Shown one piece after another: positions 41,971-51,169 of a stretch of 64,000 bases of DNA (its first letter is position 1; the number at the start of each line of letters is the position of its first letter). Source of the DNA: SG8-32-3 sp964514055 (lineage in GTDB: Archaea > Thermoproteota > Bathyarchaeia > Bathyarchaeales > Bathycorpusculaceae); contig CAZEPB010000006.1 in assembly GCA_964514055.1 (NCBI GenBank), positions 12,924 through 76,923 on the forward strand, written 5' to 3'. Under the pieces are notes generated by a model, which saw nothing but the letters and a program-made list of their open reading frames with translations, did no database searches and had not been told where the DNA came from. Made by a program: the position numbers and the translations under genes.

Positions 41971-43758
41971 ATGACCCGAGTTGCAGTATTGGACGCTGAC
42001 AGATGCAAAGTGAAAAAGTGCGGTCAGCCATGCGTTAGTTTCTGTCCTATGGTGCGTAGCCGAGTGGAAGCCATAAAGGTAGAAGGAAACAAAGCTGTCA
42101 TCTCGGAAATGCTCTGCAGCGGCTGCGGCATATGCGTCAAAAAATGCCCCTTCAAAGCCATCAGCATAGTAAATCTTCCCGACGAGCTTGAAAAAGACTG
42201 CAGCCACCGTTTCGGACCAAACGCGTTCAAACTTTTCAGGCTACCCACGCCCTCACCAGGCATCGTTTTGGGGTTGCTAGGACAAAACGGCATAGGCAAA
42301 ACCACCACTTTGAAGGTTTTGTCGGGCGAGGTCAAACCTAACCTAGGAAAGTTTGAAGACCCGCCTGAGTGGAACGAGTTAATACAGCATTACAGAGGCT
42401 CGACACTTCAGGAATATTTCCAGAAAATGAGCGAAAACAACCTCGCGGTGGCTCATAAACCGCAGTACGTGGACAAGATTCCAAAAGCCGTTTCGGGGAA
42501 AGTCAGCGAGCTTCTAGAGAAGGTTGACGAAAGAAACGTTCTAGGTGAACTCGCGGAAGAGCTTGAACTCACGAAGATTTTGGACAGACCCTTAAATGTG
42601 CTTAGCGGAGGGGAACTGCAGCGCGTGGCGGTGGCTGCTGCCTTAAGCCGAGAAGCCGACGTGTACCTTTTCGACGAGCCTTCCAGCTATCTGGACGTGA
42701 AGCAAAGACTGCAAGTTGCCAAAGCCATCCGAAGCCTTAAGGAGCAGCAGAAAACGATAATCGTGGCTGAGCACGACTTAGCCATCATCGACTACTTGTC
42801 GGATCAGATATGCGTGTTTTATGGAGAGCCAGGTGTCTACGGCGTTGTTTCGCACGTTCACGGTGTCAGAACGGGCATAAACATCTACTTGCAGGGTTAT
42901 ATTCCCGACGAGAACATGTTGTTCCGCAAAGAATCCATCATTTTCCACGAAAAACCGCCCGCCGTCAGCACAGGCGCTGGCGAGACGCTGTTGACTTGGA
43001 ATCAGTTGGAGAAAAAGTTTGAAGGGTTCCAGTTGGTTGTGGAGCCAGGAGAGATTAAGCGAGGCGAAATCATCGGGATTCTCGGACCCAACGGGATTGG
43101 GAAGACAACTTTCGTGAAGATTTTGGCTGGACTTGAAGAAACCGAGGATAAGCAGAAACTGGGCGAGTTGATGGTGAGCTATAAGCCGCAGTACATAGCC
43201 GCAGAGTACGAGGGCACCGTTCAGGAACTTCTCATGGGCGTTGCCAAAGAAAACTTTACGTCAAGCTGGTACAAGACGGAGGTCCTTCAACAATTAAAGG
43301 TTAACCTTCTCTTGGACAGAAACGTCATGGAACTAAGCGGTGGAGAACTGCAGGAAGTCGCCATCGCCGCCTGCCTATCCCGAAAAGCTGACCTGTTCCT
43401 GCTGGACGAGCCGAGCGCCTACTTGGATGTGGAGGAAAGGCTGAACATGGCGCGAACCATCAGGCGGGTCATTGAAGCGCAAAACGTGCCCGCGTTTGTC
43501 GTTGAACATGATGTTGTGACTCAAGACTTTATCGCGGACAGGCTTATGGTTTTCAGCGGAGAACCAGGCGTGAACGGCACGGCGAATCCGCCTACAAGCT
43601 TGCGAAGGGGAATGAACGTGTTCCTGAAAGAGATGGATGTTACTTTCCGCAGAGACTCCGTCACCAGACGCCCCAGAGTTAACAAGGAAGGCTCAAAAAT
43701 GGACACGTTTCAAAAAGATATTGGCGAATATTATTACACGCGTCTTCGGCAAAAATGA
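41971..43758 (+). CDS. abce1: Ribosome recycling ATPase ABCE1 (RLI)
   Basis: A 595-residue ABCE1, which splits ribosomes after termination. The N terminus carries two [4Fe-4S] sites (CKVKKCGQPCVSFCP and CSGCGICVKKCP). Two ATPase domains follow: Walker A GQNGIGKTT and GPNGIGKTT, signatures LSGGELQRVAVA and LSGGELQEVAIA, Walker B YLFDEPSSYLD and FLLDEPSAYLD. Start ATG 41971 gives the standard MTRVAVLDADRC; an upstream ATG would add eight residues. Confidence 0.97.
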   Translation: MTRVAVLDADRCKVKKCGQPCVSFCPMVRSRVEAIKVEGNKAVISEMLCSGCGICVKKCPFKAISIVNLPDELEKDCSHRFGPNAFKLFRLPTPSPGIVLGLLGQNGIGKTTTLKVLSGEVKPNLGKFEDPPEWNELIQHYRGSTLQEYFQKMSENNLAVAHKPQYVDKIPKAVSGKVSELLEKVDERNVLGELAEELELTKILDRPLNVLSGGELQRVAVAAALSREADVYLFDEPSSYLDVKQRLQVAKAIRSLKEQQKTIIVAEHDLAIIDYLSDQICVFYGEPGVYGVVSHVHGVRTGINIYLQGYIPDENMLFRKESIIFHEKPPAVSTGAGETLLTWNQLEKKFEGFQLVVEPGEIKRGEIIGILGPNGIGKTTFVKILAGLEETEDKQKLGELMVSYKPQYIAAEYEGTVQELLMGVAKENFTSSWYKTEVLQQLKVNLLLDRNVMELSGGELQEVAIAACLSRKADLFLLDEPSAYLDVEERLNMARTIRRVIEAQNVPAFVVEHDVVTQDFIADRLMVFSGEPGVNGTANPPTSLRRGMNVFLKEMDVTFRRDSVTRRPRVNKEGSKMDTFQKDIGEYYYTRLRQK

Positions 43759-43879
43759 AAGCGTGCTCTTCCTTGAGCCGAGCTTTTTCCCCGAAACGCG
43801 TAGTTAAGTTAAAGAATGAGCATAAACATAACGTATGCGAATCAATGATGAGAAAGGACCATAATGGTGGAGGCTAAAA

Positions 43880-45505
43880 GTGGCACAGGCAACCTTCGAG
43901 GAAATCAGTGCATCTGACTTTTTCTATCGCAACCGCGACATCGCAGGGTTCACTAACCCGTCCAGAGCCATTTTCGCGGCGGTTCGGGAACTCGTGGAGA
44001 ACTCGTTGGATGCCGCTGAAAGCCTCAAGATACCGCCAGACATTTATGTGCGCCTCTCTTTCGAGGGCGAAGCGAGCAAAGAAACGCAGGTTTACAAACT
44101 TAGAGTCGAGGATAACGGTTCTGGAATCCAGCCTCGATTTATTCCCTCGGCTTTTGGTCAAGTCCTGTACGGTTCGAAGTACAAGCTGAAACAGATGAGA
44201 GGCACCTTCGGGTTAGGCGGCAAAATGGCTGTGTTATACGGGCAGATCATGACGCATCAGCCTGCCTACGTTATTTCTAGCACGGGCTCGGCTAAAATTT
44301 ACTCTTTTAAGATTATGATGGATATTCAGCGAAACCGCCCCATAATCCTCGATAGAAAAGTGCTTATAAACAAGGAGCGGTGGCGCGGAACAATCGTGGA
44401 ATTCACCCTTGAAGGCGACTATCTGCGGGCTAGGGCAAAAATTCTGGATTATTTCAAGCAGACAGCCATGGTGAATCCGTACGCGAATTTGACTTTTGTT
44501 GACCCTAAAGGCAGGCTCTACAAGTTTAATAGGGCTACCACGGAGATGCCTGACCCGCCAAAAGAGACAGAACCACATCCCTACGGCGTTGACGTGGAGC
44601 TTCTTCAGCGGCTTATTCAGGTGACGCCGTACAAGAACATGCAAGAGTTTTTGAAATATCACTTTCACAGAGTCGGCGACATCACCGCACAGAAGTTCTT
44701 GGTATTCAGCGGTTTGTCTGTCGCTTCTTGCAGCAAACACGGCAAACTTGGCTATCAGGAGATAAACTGGACTGGCGGTCCAAATTGTTCCCGTTGCGAT
44801 AGGGAAGTAACTTTGACTCAGTCTAAGAACCCGAAAAAGCTTTCCCATCAGGAAATTGTGAGGCTGATGCAGAACCTGAAGAAGTTTAAAGAGTTTTTGC
44901 CGCCTGACGCGAGTTGCTTGTCTCCTCTAGGTGAAGAGCTGTTGAAGGCTGGAATTATGAAGGAGCTTAATCCTGAGTATCTTGTTGTCAATCAGCGTAA
45001 ACCTTCAACTTACGCGGGTCACCCGTTCATTATTGAGTTGGGTATAGCTTACGGCGGCGAGGTTCCGAAGAAAGGTAGCTTTGTGATTTACCGTTTTGCT
45101 AACAAGATTCCGCTGCTTTATGATGAGGCAAGTGACGTTTCGTACAGGGTTATAAACTCTATGAATTGGCGCAGGTACAAGGTTTCACCTGAAATGCCCA
45201 TAGCCATCGTGGTGCACATTTGCAGCACCAAAGTTCCCTACAAAACAGTTGGGAAAGAGTTCATAGCTGACCGACCTGAAGTCAGAAAGGAAGTGGCGAA
45301 CGCGTTGCGTGAGGCTGGCCGTCAGCTTCACCGTTTCTTGTCCAAGCGCGAACACGTGGACAGGGAGAAACGGAGGCTCAGCGTTTTCGCCAAGTACCTG
45401 CCAAGAATCGCCGAGTTTTCTACGATTCTTGCGGAAAAAGAGAAGCGTCCTGACATTCAAAAATTGATAAAGAGCGTGCAGAAGTATGGTGAGAAAGAAA
45501 AGTAA
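43880..45505 (+). CDS. top6B: DNA topoisomerase VI subunit B
   Basis: A 541-residue GHKL ATPase subunit of topoisomerase VI. N box RELVENSLDAAE, G1 box EDNGSGI, GTFGLGGKMAV, followed by the H2TH and transducer domains (RGTIVEFTLEGDY, CSTKVPYKTVGKEFIADRPEV). Start GTG 43880 has GTGGAGG nearby upstream. It overlaps top6A by 20 bases. Confidence 0.97.
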   Translation: MAQATFEEISASDFFYRNRDIAGFTNPSRAIFAAVRELVENSLDAAESLKIPPDIYVRLSFEGEASKETQVYKLRVEDNGSGIQPRFIPSAFGQVLYGSKYKLKQMRGTFGLGGKMAVLYGQIMTHQPAYVISSTGSAKIYSFKIMMDIQRNRPIILDRKVLINKERWRGTIVEFTLEGDYLRARAKILDYFKQTAMVNPYANLTFVDPKGRLYKFNRATTEMPDPPKETEPHPYGVDVELLQRLIQVTPYKNMQEFLKYHFHRVGDITAQKFLVFSGLSVASCSKHGKLGYQEINWTGGPNCSRCDREVTLTQSKNPKKLSHQEIVRLMQNLKKFKEFLPPDASCLSPLGEELLKAGIMKELNPEYLVVNQRKPSTYAGHPFIIELGIAYGGEVPKKGSFVIYRFANKIPLLYDEASDVSYRVINSMNWRRYKVSPEMPIAIVVHICSTKVPYKTVGKEFIADRPEVRKEVANALREAGRQLHRFLSKREHVDREKRRLSVFAKYLPRIAEFSTILAEKEKRPDIQKLIKSVQKYGEKEK

Positions 45506-46580
45506 AGGGGTTATTGCTGAGAAGAAAAGCGAGATAATGGGTAGTCTGAAGGAGTTAGGCACTCAGATTTATGATCAACTGGACAGTGGGGTTTTTCCAA
45601 CCATTAGCATGCCCAGTCGCTCCACGGAGAACATCCATTACGATCCAGACCTTCGCCAGTATGTCCTAGGCGAAAAAGCGGTCACCAGAAGTGCGCGGAA
45701 CATACGGCACGTGAAACCTTTTACGCAGCTCGCGTGGGCTGCCATGTTCTCCAACGAGCTCACGTCTCATCGTAAAACCTCAACCCTGAGAGACGTTTAC
45801 TACTCGGCTCAAGCTTACAACATGACTTTCAGGGACCAGCAGGAATCCAACAACATAGTCACTGACTTGGAGACGGCGACTGGTTACTCCAGAGAAGACT
45901 TTAACATTTTCCCTGAAGAGCGTTCCGCGGTCTTCGGCGACCTTACCATAGAATACACGGTTCCAGGCTACGAAGGTAAAACCTTGAATCTTTCCTCGCA
46001 TCCAGACGGCGTCCTGATTGGTCCAGCTTTGACTTCCTCCGAGTTCGCAAGCACAAAAGCGGACAAGGTCATAGCCATAGAGAAAGGCGGCTTGTTCACC
46101 AGGTTTATCGAGGAAAACGTGCACACGAAGCACAACGCCGTGCTTGTCCTGACGGCTGGTCAAGCGCCCAGGCAAACACGCTACTTCATAAGACGCCTGC
46201 ATGATGAACTGAAACTGCCCGTGTACATCTTCACTGACGGCGACCCGTGGGGAATGCACATAGCCATGGTCATAATCTCTGGCTCAGCCAACGCCGCGCA
46301 CCTGCGGGAGCTGACCACGCCCGACGCGATTTGGAGCGGCGTCTGGGCATCCGACATCGTCAACTACAAGCTGCCCACCGACCCGCTGGACGACGTAGAC
46401 GTGAAACGGCTTTACGAGCTGCAACGGGACCCCCGTTACAAAGGAGACCCACTGTGGCAGAGAGAAATCAAAATGTTCCTGAAGATCAGGCGGAAGGCGG
46501 AGCAAGAAGCATTCAGCCGCTACGGACTAACATACATCGTTGACGAGTACCTGCCAACAAAACTGAAAGAGACCAAATAA
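45486..46580 (+). CDS. top6A: DNA topoisomerase VI subunit A
   Basis: A 364-residue Spo11-like catalytic subunit. The active-site Tyr lies in STLRDVYYSAQAY, and the Toprim Asp pair in IFTDGDPWGMHIAM with KGGLFTRFIEE upstream. The end has RYGLTYIVDEYLP. ATG 45486 lies within top6B, so A and B are translated together. Confidence 0.97.
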   Translation: MVRKKSKGVIAEKKSEIMGSLKELGTQIYDQLDSGVFPTISMPSRSTENIHYDPDLRQYVLGEKAVTRSARNIRHVKPFTQLAWAAMFSNELTSHRKTSTLRDVYYSAQAYNMTFRDQQESNNIVTDLETATGYSREDFNIFPEERSAVFGDLTIEYTVPGYEGKTLNLSSHPDGVLIGPALTSSEFASTKADKVIAIEKGGLFTRFIEENVHTKHNAVLVLTAGQAPRQTRYFIRRLHDELKLPVYIFTDGDPWGMHIAMVIISGSANAAHLRELTTPDAIWSGVWASDIVNYKLPTDPLDDVDVKRLYELQRDPRYKGDPLWQREIKMFLKIRRKAEQEAFSRYGLTYIVDEYLPTKLKETK

Positions 46581-46596
46581 ACCAACCAAAGTTAGT

Positions 46597-46641
46597 GTTA
46601 GCTGAGGTGGAAGGGAATTCACCGCTAACTCTGTTTATTTT
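46597..46641 (+). terminator. Hairpin followed by T-rich stretch after top6A
   Basis: GTTAGC (46597-46602) and GGTG (46606-46609) pair with CACC and GCTAAC (46620-46629), with a TGA bulge and 10-base loop, followed by TCTGTTTATTTTTG. This could stop top6BA transcription. Confidence 0.5.
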
Positions 46642-46732
46642 TGATCCTGATAAAGCATTTATACTAACCCAACCAAATTAGAGAAAACGGAAATTTTGAT
46701 AGCATCCGAAACTAATTGGGACCTGCGAACAA

Positions 46733-48424
46733 ATGATATTGACTAAGGTAAAACAGAGACGCGTGCTGGCAGCAGTCTTGCTAATTTTGGTGTTAAGTCT
46801 TACGTTGACAACAACGGTATGGCAGCCAACACTTGCCTCAGAGCCTCAGGGACTTTTGATAATTACTCGTCAGATTTTTGTAGATTCGCTTGAACCATTC
46901 ATACAGTGGAAAGAATCAAAGGGCTTTGACGTGTACGTGGTCACAGCAGAATGGATAGAAGAACACATGGCGGGAACTGATGTTAGAGTTAAGATACGAA
47001 ACTGCATCAGACAATATTACTATGACAATGGCGTAAAATACGCCATGCTCATAGGCGATTCGATAGACGTCTCTGCCCTCGCAAACGAAACGCAGCCAAC
47101 TCCATCGCTGTCCGAAGCTTGGAATCTACCAGCTGGCTATTACTGGTGTGGGGCAGGCGGTTCCCAACTTGGAGCACAGTACACGTCGCTTTATTTTTCT
47201 GATCTCTCGGACAAAGTTGATTATAATGAAACCGAGTATTACTGGACAGGCGATTACAATGTGTACGTGGGCGTTGTTCCTGTAAGAACTCCCACCGAGC
47301 TGCAGACTATCTTGTCAAAGACAATCAACTCTCACGTTAGTTCACGTGCCACTTTCTTAATTTCTAATGACACATCAAGCCCAGTTCACGAGGCTCTCTT
47401 CACCAAGATTCTAGCGCTGACTGGATCAAATATATCATCTGCCATCTACTTTTTCAGCAACGAATCCTCTTCCCAAGAGATTTACGAAAAATTATTCAAC
47501 CAAACAGGTTTCTTGTTTGAAGAAGCCCACGGCAACCTTCAACTTTTCAAGATGGGAAACACTTACATCACGAACGATAATGCTTCGGATTTCCAGTTTA
47601 TTAATCCCCTACTCATCACCTTTTCTTGCCTGACTCAAATGTACCACACTTGCGAGTGCCTTGATGAAGCATTCTTGAAAGCCCAAAAAGGACCTGCAGT
47701 TGTCTTAGGTGGAGGTCAGCCACTAGGAAATGCCTTTTCAGGTGAGTTGTCGGTTGAAGAGAGTGGATTCTGGAGTGATTTGTTCGGTGGAAAGACAGTT
47801 GGAGCAGCACTGTATGATAACTGTAACGGAGCTTGGCAGAACCCTATCACCCTTTTCGGAGACCCATCTCTACCCATTTTTGGAGAAGTTGCGCCATATA
47901 TTGTCATCAACAACGGGGATGCCTTTACAACTTCAAGGTCGGTGACGCTGTCCTTGACCTACCCAGACGGAAACTCGGACGCGTATCAGGTTAGATATAG
48001 CAATGATGGCGTTTGGGACACCGAAACGTGGGAAACTCCAGCAAACAAGTCGTGGACACTAACGGATGGGGATGGAACGAAGATCGTCTACTACCAAATC
48101 AAAGACGACGAGGGGTCAGTCAGCCCGACTAACTTGGCAACCATAATCCTAGTCACGCCTTCGCCCACTCCAACACCCACATCTACAGCTTCAACCTCTC
48201 AATCAACAACTACATCTTCTGCACCTGAGCCTACTCCAAAACCTACACCTGTTCCGACAAATGCGCCAAGTCCAACCTCTTCTCCCTCACCGTTTCCTTC
48301 AGCCTCTCCTTCTCCATCACCAAGAGCCTCAACTCTAACTATACCACCTGAATATTTCTACGTCACAGTCGGCGTGGTCATAGCCATAATTGTCGCAGTT
48401 GCCTTGTTCCTTAGAAAAAAGTAG
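46733..48424 (+). CDS. Secreted C25 (gingipain)-like cysteine peptidase with surface anchor
   Basis: A 563-residue protein. Signal peptide at 1-35 (VLAAVLLILVLSLTLTTT). The catalytic domain (about 40-385) has the His in EEAHGNLQLF and the Cys in LITFSCLTQMYH, followed by FLKAQKGPAVVLGGG, matching the C25 His-Cys dyad. A small beta domain follows (about 390-465), then a Pro/Ser/Thr stalk (about 480-535) and a transmembrane helix (VTVGVVIAIIVAVALFL) ending RKK. It would degrade proteins outside the cell. Extracellular gingipain-type peptidases have been reported from Bathyarchaeota genomes. The stand-alone gene has a TATA-like TTTATACT about 85 bases upstream. Confidence 0.82.
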   Translation: MILTKVKQRRVLAAVLLILVLSLTLTTTVWQPTLASEPQGLLIITRQIFVDSLEPFIQWKESKGFDVYVVTAEWIEEHMAGTDVRVKIRNCIRQYYYDNGVKYAMLIGDSIDVSALANETQPTPSLSEAWNLPAGYYWCGAGGSQLGAQYTSLYFSDLSDKVDYNETEYYWTGDYNVYVGVVPVRTPTELQTILSKTINSHVSSRATFLISNDTSSPVHEALFTKILALTGSNISSAIYFFSNESSSQEIYEKLFNQTGFLFEEAHGNLQLFKMGNTYITNDNASDFQFINPLLITFSCLTQMYHTCECLDEAFLKAQKGPAVVLGGGQPLGNAFSGELSVEESGFWSDLFGGKTVGAALYDNCNGAWQNPITLFGDPSLPIFGEVAPYIVINNGDAFTTSRSVTLSLTYPDGNSDAYQVRYSNDGVWDTETWETPANKSWTLTDGDGTKIVYYQIKDDEGSVSPTNLATIILVTPSPTPTPTSTASTSQSTTTSSAPEPTPKPTPVPTNAPSPTSSPSPFPSASPSPSPRASTLTIPPEYFYVTVGVVIAIIVAVALFLRKK

Positions 48425-48483
48425 ACAACATTGATTATTTGAAAATAGAAGGCTTTGCATCAAGTTAGGGTTCACTGGCAAGT

Positions 48484-48533
48484 TCAAGCTATATATAAGG
48501 GGGCTATAGTCTTTTCCGAGCCGCTAGGGCACT
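48484..48533 (+). repeat. Dispersed promoter-like element, copy 6 (subfamily A)
   Basis: Reads TTCAAGCTATATATAAGG, then GGGCTATAGTC, then TTTTCCGAGCCGCTAGGGCAC. TTCAAGCTATATATAAGG with GGGCTATAGTCTTT is identical to copy 4. GAGC begins 26 bases after the first T of TATATAA. It points toward the small membrane protein gene at 48640. Confidence 0.85.
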
Positions 48534-48639
48534 TAACATTCCCAAGCCTGTAAACGCCATCTCAGCATGCGAAATTTAAAATAACCCTTCCTGTTTTATG
48601 TAGGAACCACGCATTGGAAAAGGAAAAGGTTGAACTGGT

Positions 48640-48840
48640 ATGAGCGAAGGAGACACTTTCTGGTTATCTCTCGCAGAGAAGTTCTTCGGGCTTCTCCTCA
48701 CGATCATAGGTGCTTTGTTCCTCTACTTCACACTCACCAGCACCGCAGCACTTGGCGATTTCACAGGGCTCTTCGGCTTCCTAAGCATCGTGGTTTTGCT
48801 TATCGGCTTGTTTCTGCTTTTGGTCAGACCGCCAGAATAG
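48640..48840 (+). CDS. Small two-helix membrane protein
   Basis: A 66-residue protein with two hydrophobic segments (FFGLLLTIIGALFLYFTLT and GLFGFLSIVVLLIGLFLLLV). No family recognised. ATG 48640 is the first good start. It converges with the DUF4342 gene, the two stops being two bases apart. Element copy 6 is about 105 bases upstream. Confidence 0.6.
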   Translation: MSEGDTFWLSLAEKFFGLLLTIIGALFLYFTLTSTAALGDFTGLFGFLSIVVLLIGLFLLLVRPPE

Positions 48841-48842
48841 GC

Positions 48843-49160
48843 TTATTCTCTTCTTTCAACCACTATCTTGCAGTTTGTAACCAACGCGGCTATCACGCCT
48901 AAAGCCGCAAGCCACGGAGCCAGAACCACACCTATCACGCCTACAGTGGCTGGAATCTCAAGCAACGTTTTTCCTTTCTCGTCCTTCACGATTACCCTAG
49001 TCACGTTTCCTTCATGAAGCAGTTCTCCGACTCGGTCAACCAAGTTGCTGCCTGAAACCGAGTATTCTTCCCTAGTGACCTTGGCTACTGGAGCACCACA
49101 GGCAGGACAGAACTTATCCTCTTCTTTCAGAGGAACGCCACACTTAGTGCAATAAGGCAA
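48843..49160 (-). CDS. Zinc-ribbon protein with DUF4342-like domain
   Basis: A 105-residue protein. The N terminus is a zinc ribbon (PYCTKCG, FCPACGAP), followed by a DUF4342-type region (VGELLHEGNVTRVIVKDEKGKTLLEIP) and a hydrophobic segment (TVGVIGVVLAPWLAALGVIAALV). I chose TTG 49160 because GGTGAGGTGG lies upstream and the ribbon begins directly; GTG 49169 is an alternative. Role unknown. Divergent from aIF5B. Confidence 0.7.
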   Translation of the reverse strand: MPYCTKCGVPLKEEDKFCPACGAPVAKVTREEYSVSGSNLVDRVGELLHEGNVTRVIVKDEKGKTLLEIPATVGVIGVVLAPWLAALGVIAALVTNCKIVVERRE

Positions 49161-49298
49161 CCTTTCCACCTCACCTTGCCAACGGTTACACCGCACTTAA
49201 ATTTTGCCTCACCACAGGCTGAGTGTTTATTAACTAAAAGCTCATTATTTTTTTGTCAGTTTCGCTTATGCACAACAAAAACCAGAGATGCATCCCAA

Positions 49299-51089
49299 AT
49301 GCCTATCCGCCAGCCCATAGTATGCGTTCTAGGCCACGTGGATACTGGAAAGACTTTGCTCTTAGACAGGATTAGAAAGACAAGCGTGCAGGCAAGAGAA
49401 GCAGGTGGAATAACACAGCACATAGGCGCAAGCTTCTTCCCCGTTGAAACCCTCAAGCAGCTTATCGGCCCCTTGCTTTCTATGCTCAAAGGCGACATCG
49501 AAATCCCAGGCTTGCTAATCGTGGACACTCCTGGGCATGAGGCTTTCACCAATCTAAGGCGAAGAGGCGGAAGCGTAGCCGATATAGCAGTCCTCGTCAT
49601 CGACATACTGAAAGGCTTTGAGGCGCAAACTTATGAGTGCATCGAAATCCTGAAAGCCCGCAAAACACCTTTCATAGTGGCGGTTAACAAAATTGACCGC
49701 GTTCCAGGCTGGAAGTCTCAGCCATCCACGCCTTTCCTGAAGACTTATGCATCTCAGGACGTCTATGTTAAGGAGAACTTGGATAACAGGCTCTACGAGA
49801 TTATGGGCATGTTTTCTCGTTCAGGCTTCCGAACCGACCGTTTTGACCACATTAGACGTGAAGATTTCACGTCAACCATCGCTTTGGTGCCTACCAGCGC
49901 AAAAACTGGCGAAGGCTTGAACGAGCTGCTCATGGTTCTCGTGGGCTTGACACAGCAGTACTTGAAGAAGCGGTTGCAGACCACAGAAGGCCCAGCTAAA
50001 GGCTCGGTTCTTGAAGTCAAAGAAGAAGCAGGCTTGGGCTTGACACTTAACACAATAGTTTATGATGGCACCTTGAAAAAAGACGATTTAATCGTCGTGG
50101 GCGGCAAGGAAAAACCAGTTATCACACACATAAGAGCGATTTTGGTTCCTAAACCCTTGGATGAAATCAGAGACCCACGCGACAGGTTTTCCTCGGTTGA
50201 CCGTGTCTTTGCAGCAGCAGGAGTGAAAATAGTCGCGTCTGACGTAGAAGGCGCCCTTGCAGGAGCACCCCTTTACGCGGTTCCTACAGACGAGGAACCA
50301 GAAAAATACGCCGCGCTTGTCTCCGAAGAAATCAACAAGATCAGAATAGCCACAGACATCAAAGGCATAGTGCTGAAGGCTGACACGCTAGGCTCCTTAG
50401 AGGCTATTGCTGAAATTCTGAAACAGAACGATGTGCCAGTTAGAATTGCGGATGTGGGAGACGTTTCCAAACGTGACGTGGTTGAAGCTTCGGTGGTGAA
50501 GTCTCATGAACCCCTGTTTGGAGCGGTTTTGGCTTTCGGCGTTAGAATTTTGCCTGACGCAGAACAAGAAGCAGCGAACGCTGGCGTCCAGATTTTCAAG
50601 GAGCAAATTATCTACAATTTGATAGATAACTATTTAGAATGGCTTAAATCCCAACGTGAAGCTAAAATTGAGCGGGAATTCGAAAAACTCGTTAAGCCTG
50701 GAAAAATTTTGGTTCTGGAAGGCTACGTTTTTAGAAGAGCAAAACCTGCGATATTCGGCGTGGAAATCTTGGGCGGACAACTGAAGCCAAAATACTCGCT
50801 TATCAGGGCTGAAGACGGCGCAGACATAGGCGAAGTGCAGCAAATCCAAGACAAAGGCAAAGCCGTGTCGGAAGCCAAGCAAGGCATGCAGGTGGCTGTG
50901 TCCATGGACAAGCCCATTGTGGGAAGGCATGTTTTCGAAAAGGACATTCTTTACGTGAAGGTGCCTGAGTCTGACGCTAACGCGTTGATGGCGGCTCATG
51001 TGGATAAGCTTTCCGACGATGAGCAGGCGGTTCTCAGGGAATACGCGAAGATTATGCAGAAGAAAACACCCTTCTGGGGTGGCTTCTAG
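49299..51089 (+). CDS. infB: Translation initiation factor aIF5B
   Basis: A 596-residue archaeal IF5B, the GTPase that joins the ribosomal subunits. Motifs: G1 GHVDTGKT, G2 GITQHIG, G3 DTPGHEAF, G4 NKID, followed by domains II-IV. No intein is present. ATG 49299 gives the standard MPIRQPIVCVLGHVD; an upstream start would add 41 unrelated residues. A T-rich stretch follows the gene. Confidence 0.97.
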   Translation: MPIRQPIVCVLGHVDTGKTLLLDRIRKTSVQAREAGGITQHIGASFFPVETLKQLIGPLLSMLKGDIEIPGLLIVDTPGHEAFTNLRRRGGSVADIAVLVIDILKGFEAQTYECIEILKARKTPFIVAVNKIDRVPGWKSQPSTPFLKTYASQDVYVKENLDNRLYEIMGMFSRSGFRTDRFDHIRREDFTSTIALVPTSAKTGEGLNELLMVLVGLTQQYLKKRLQTTEGPAKGSVLEVKEEAGLGLTLNTIVYDGTLKKDDLIVVGGKEKPVITHIRAILVPKPLDEIRDPRDRFSSVDRVFAAAGVKIVASDVEGALAGAPLYAVPTDEEPEKYAALVSEEINKIRIATDIKGIVLKADTLGSLEAIAEILKQNDVPVRIADVGDVSKRDVVEASVVKSHEPLFGAVLAFGVRILPDAEQEAANAGVQIFKEQIIYNLIDNYLEWLKSQREAKIEREFEKLVKPGKILVLEGYVFRRAKPAIFGVEILGGQLKPKYSLIRAEDGADIGEVQQIQDKGKAVSEAKQGMQVAVSMDKPIVGRHVFEKDILYVKVPESDANALMAAHVDKLSDDEQAVLREYAKIMQKKTPFWGGF

Positions 51090-51119
51090 CTTTTCCAAAT
51101 TGTGGTTTAGCTTATAGCG

Positions 51120-51131
51120 TTAGTTTTTTTG
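51120..51131 (+). terminator. T-rich terminator after aIF5B
   Basis: TTAGTTTTTTTG lies about 30 bases after the aIF5B stop. On the other strand it follows no gene end. Confidence 0.45.
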
Positions 51132-51169
51132 GTTGCCCTAAAAGCAAAGAAATGGTTTTGAGTTGTTCT

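Noticed and set aside
43834..43863. Nine-codon frame (MRINDEKGP) upstream of top6B
   Set aside because: No Shine-Dalgarno or conservation evidence; too short to support.
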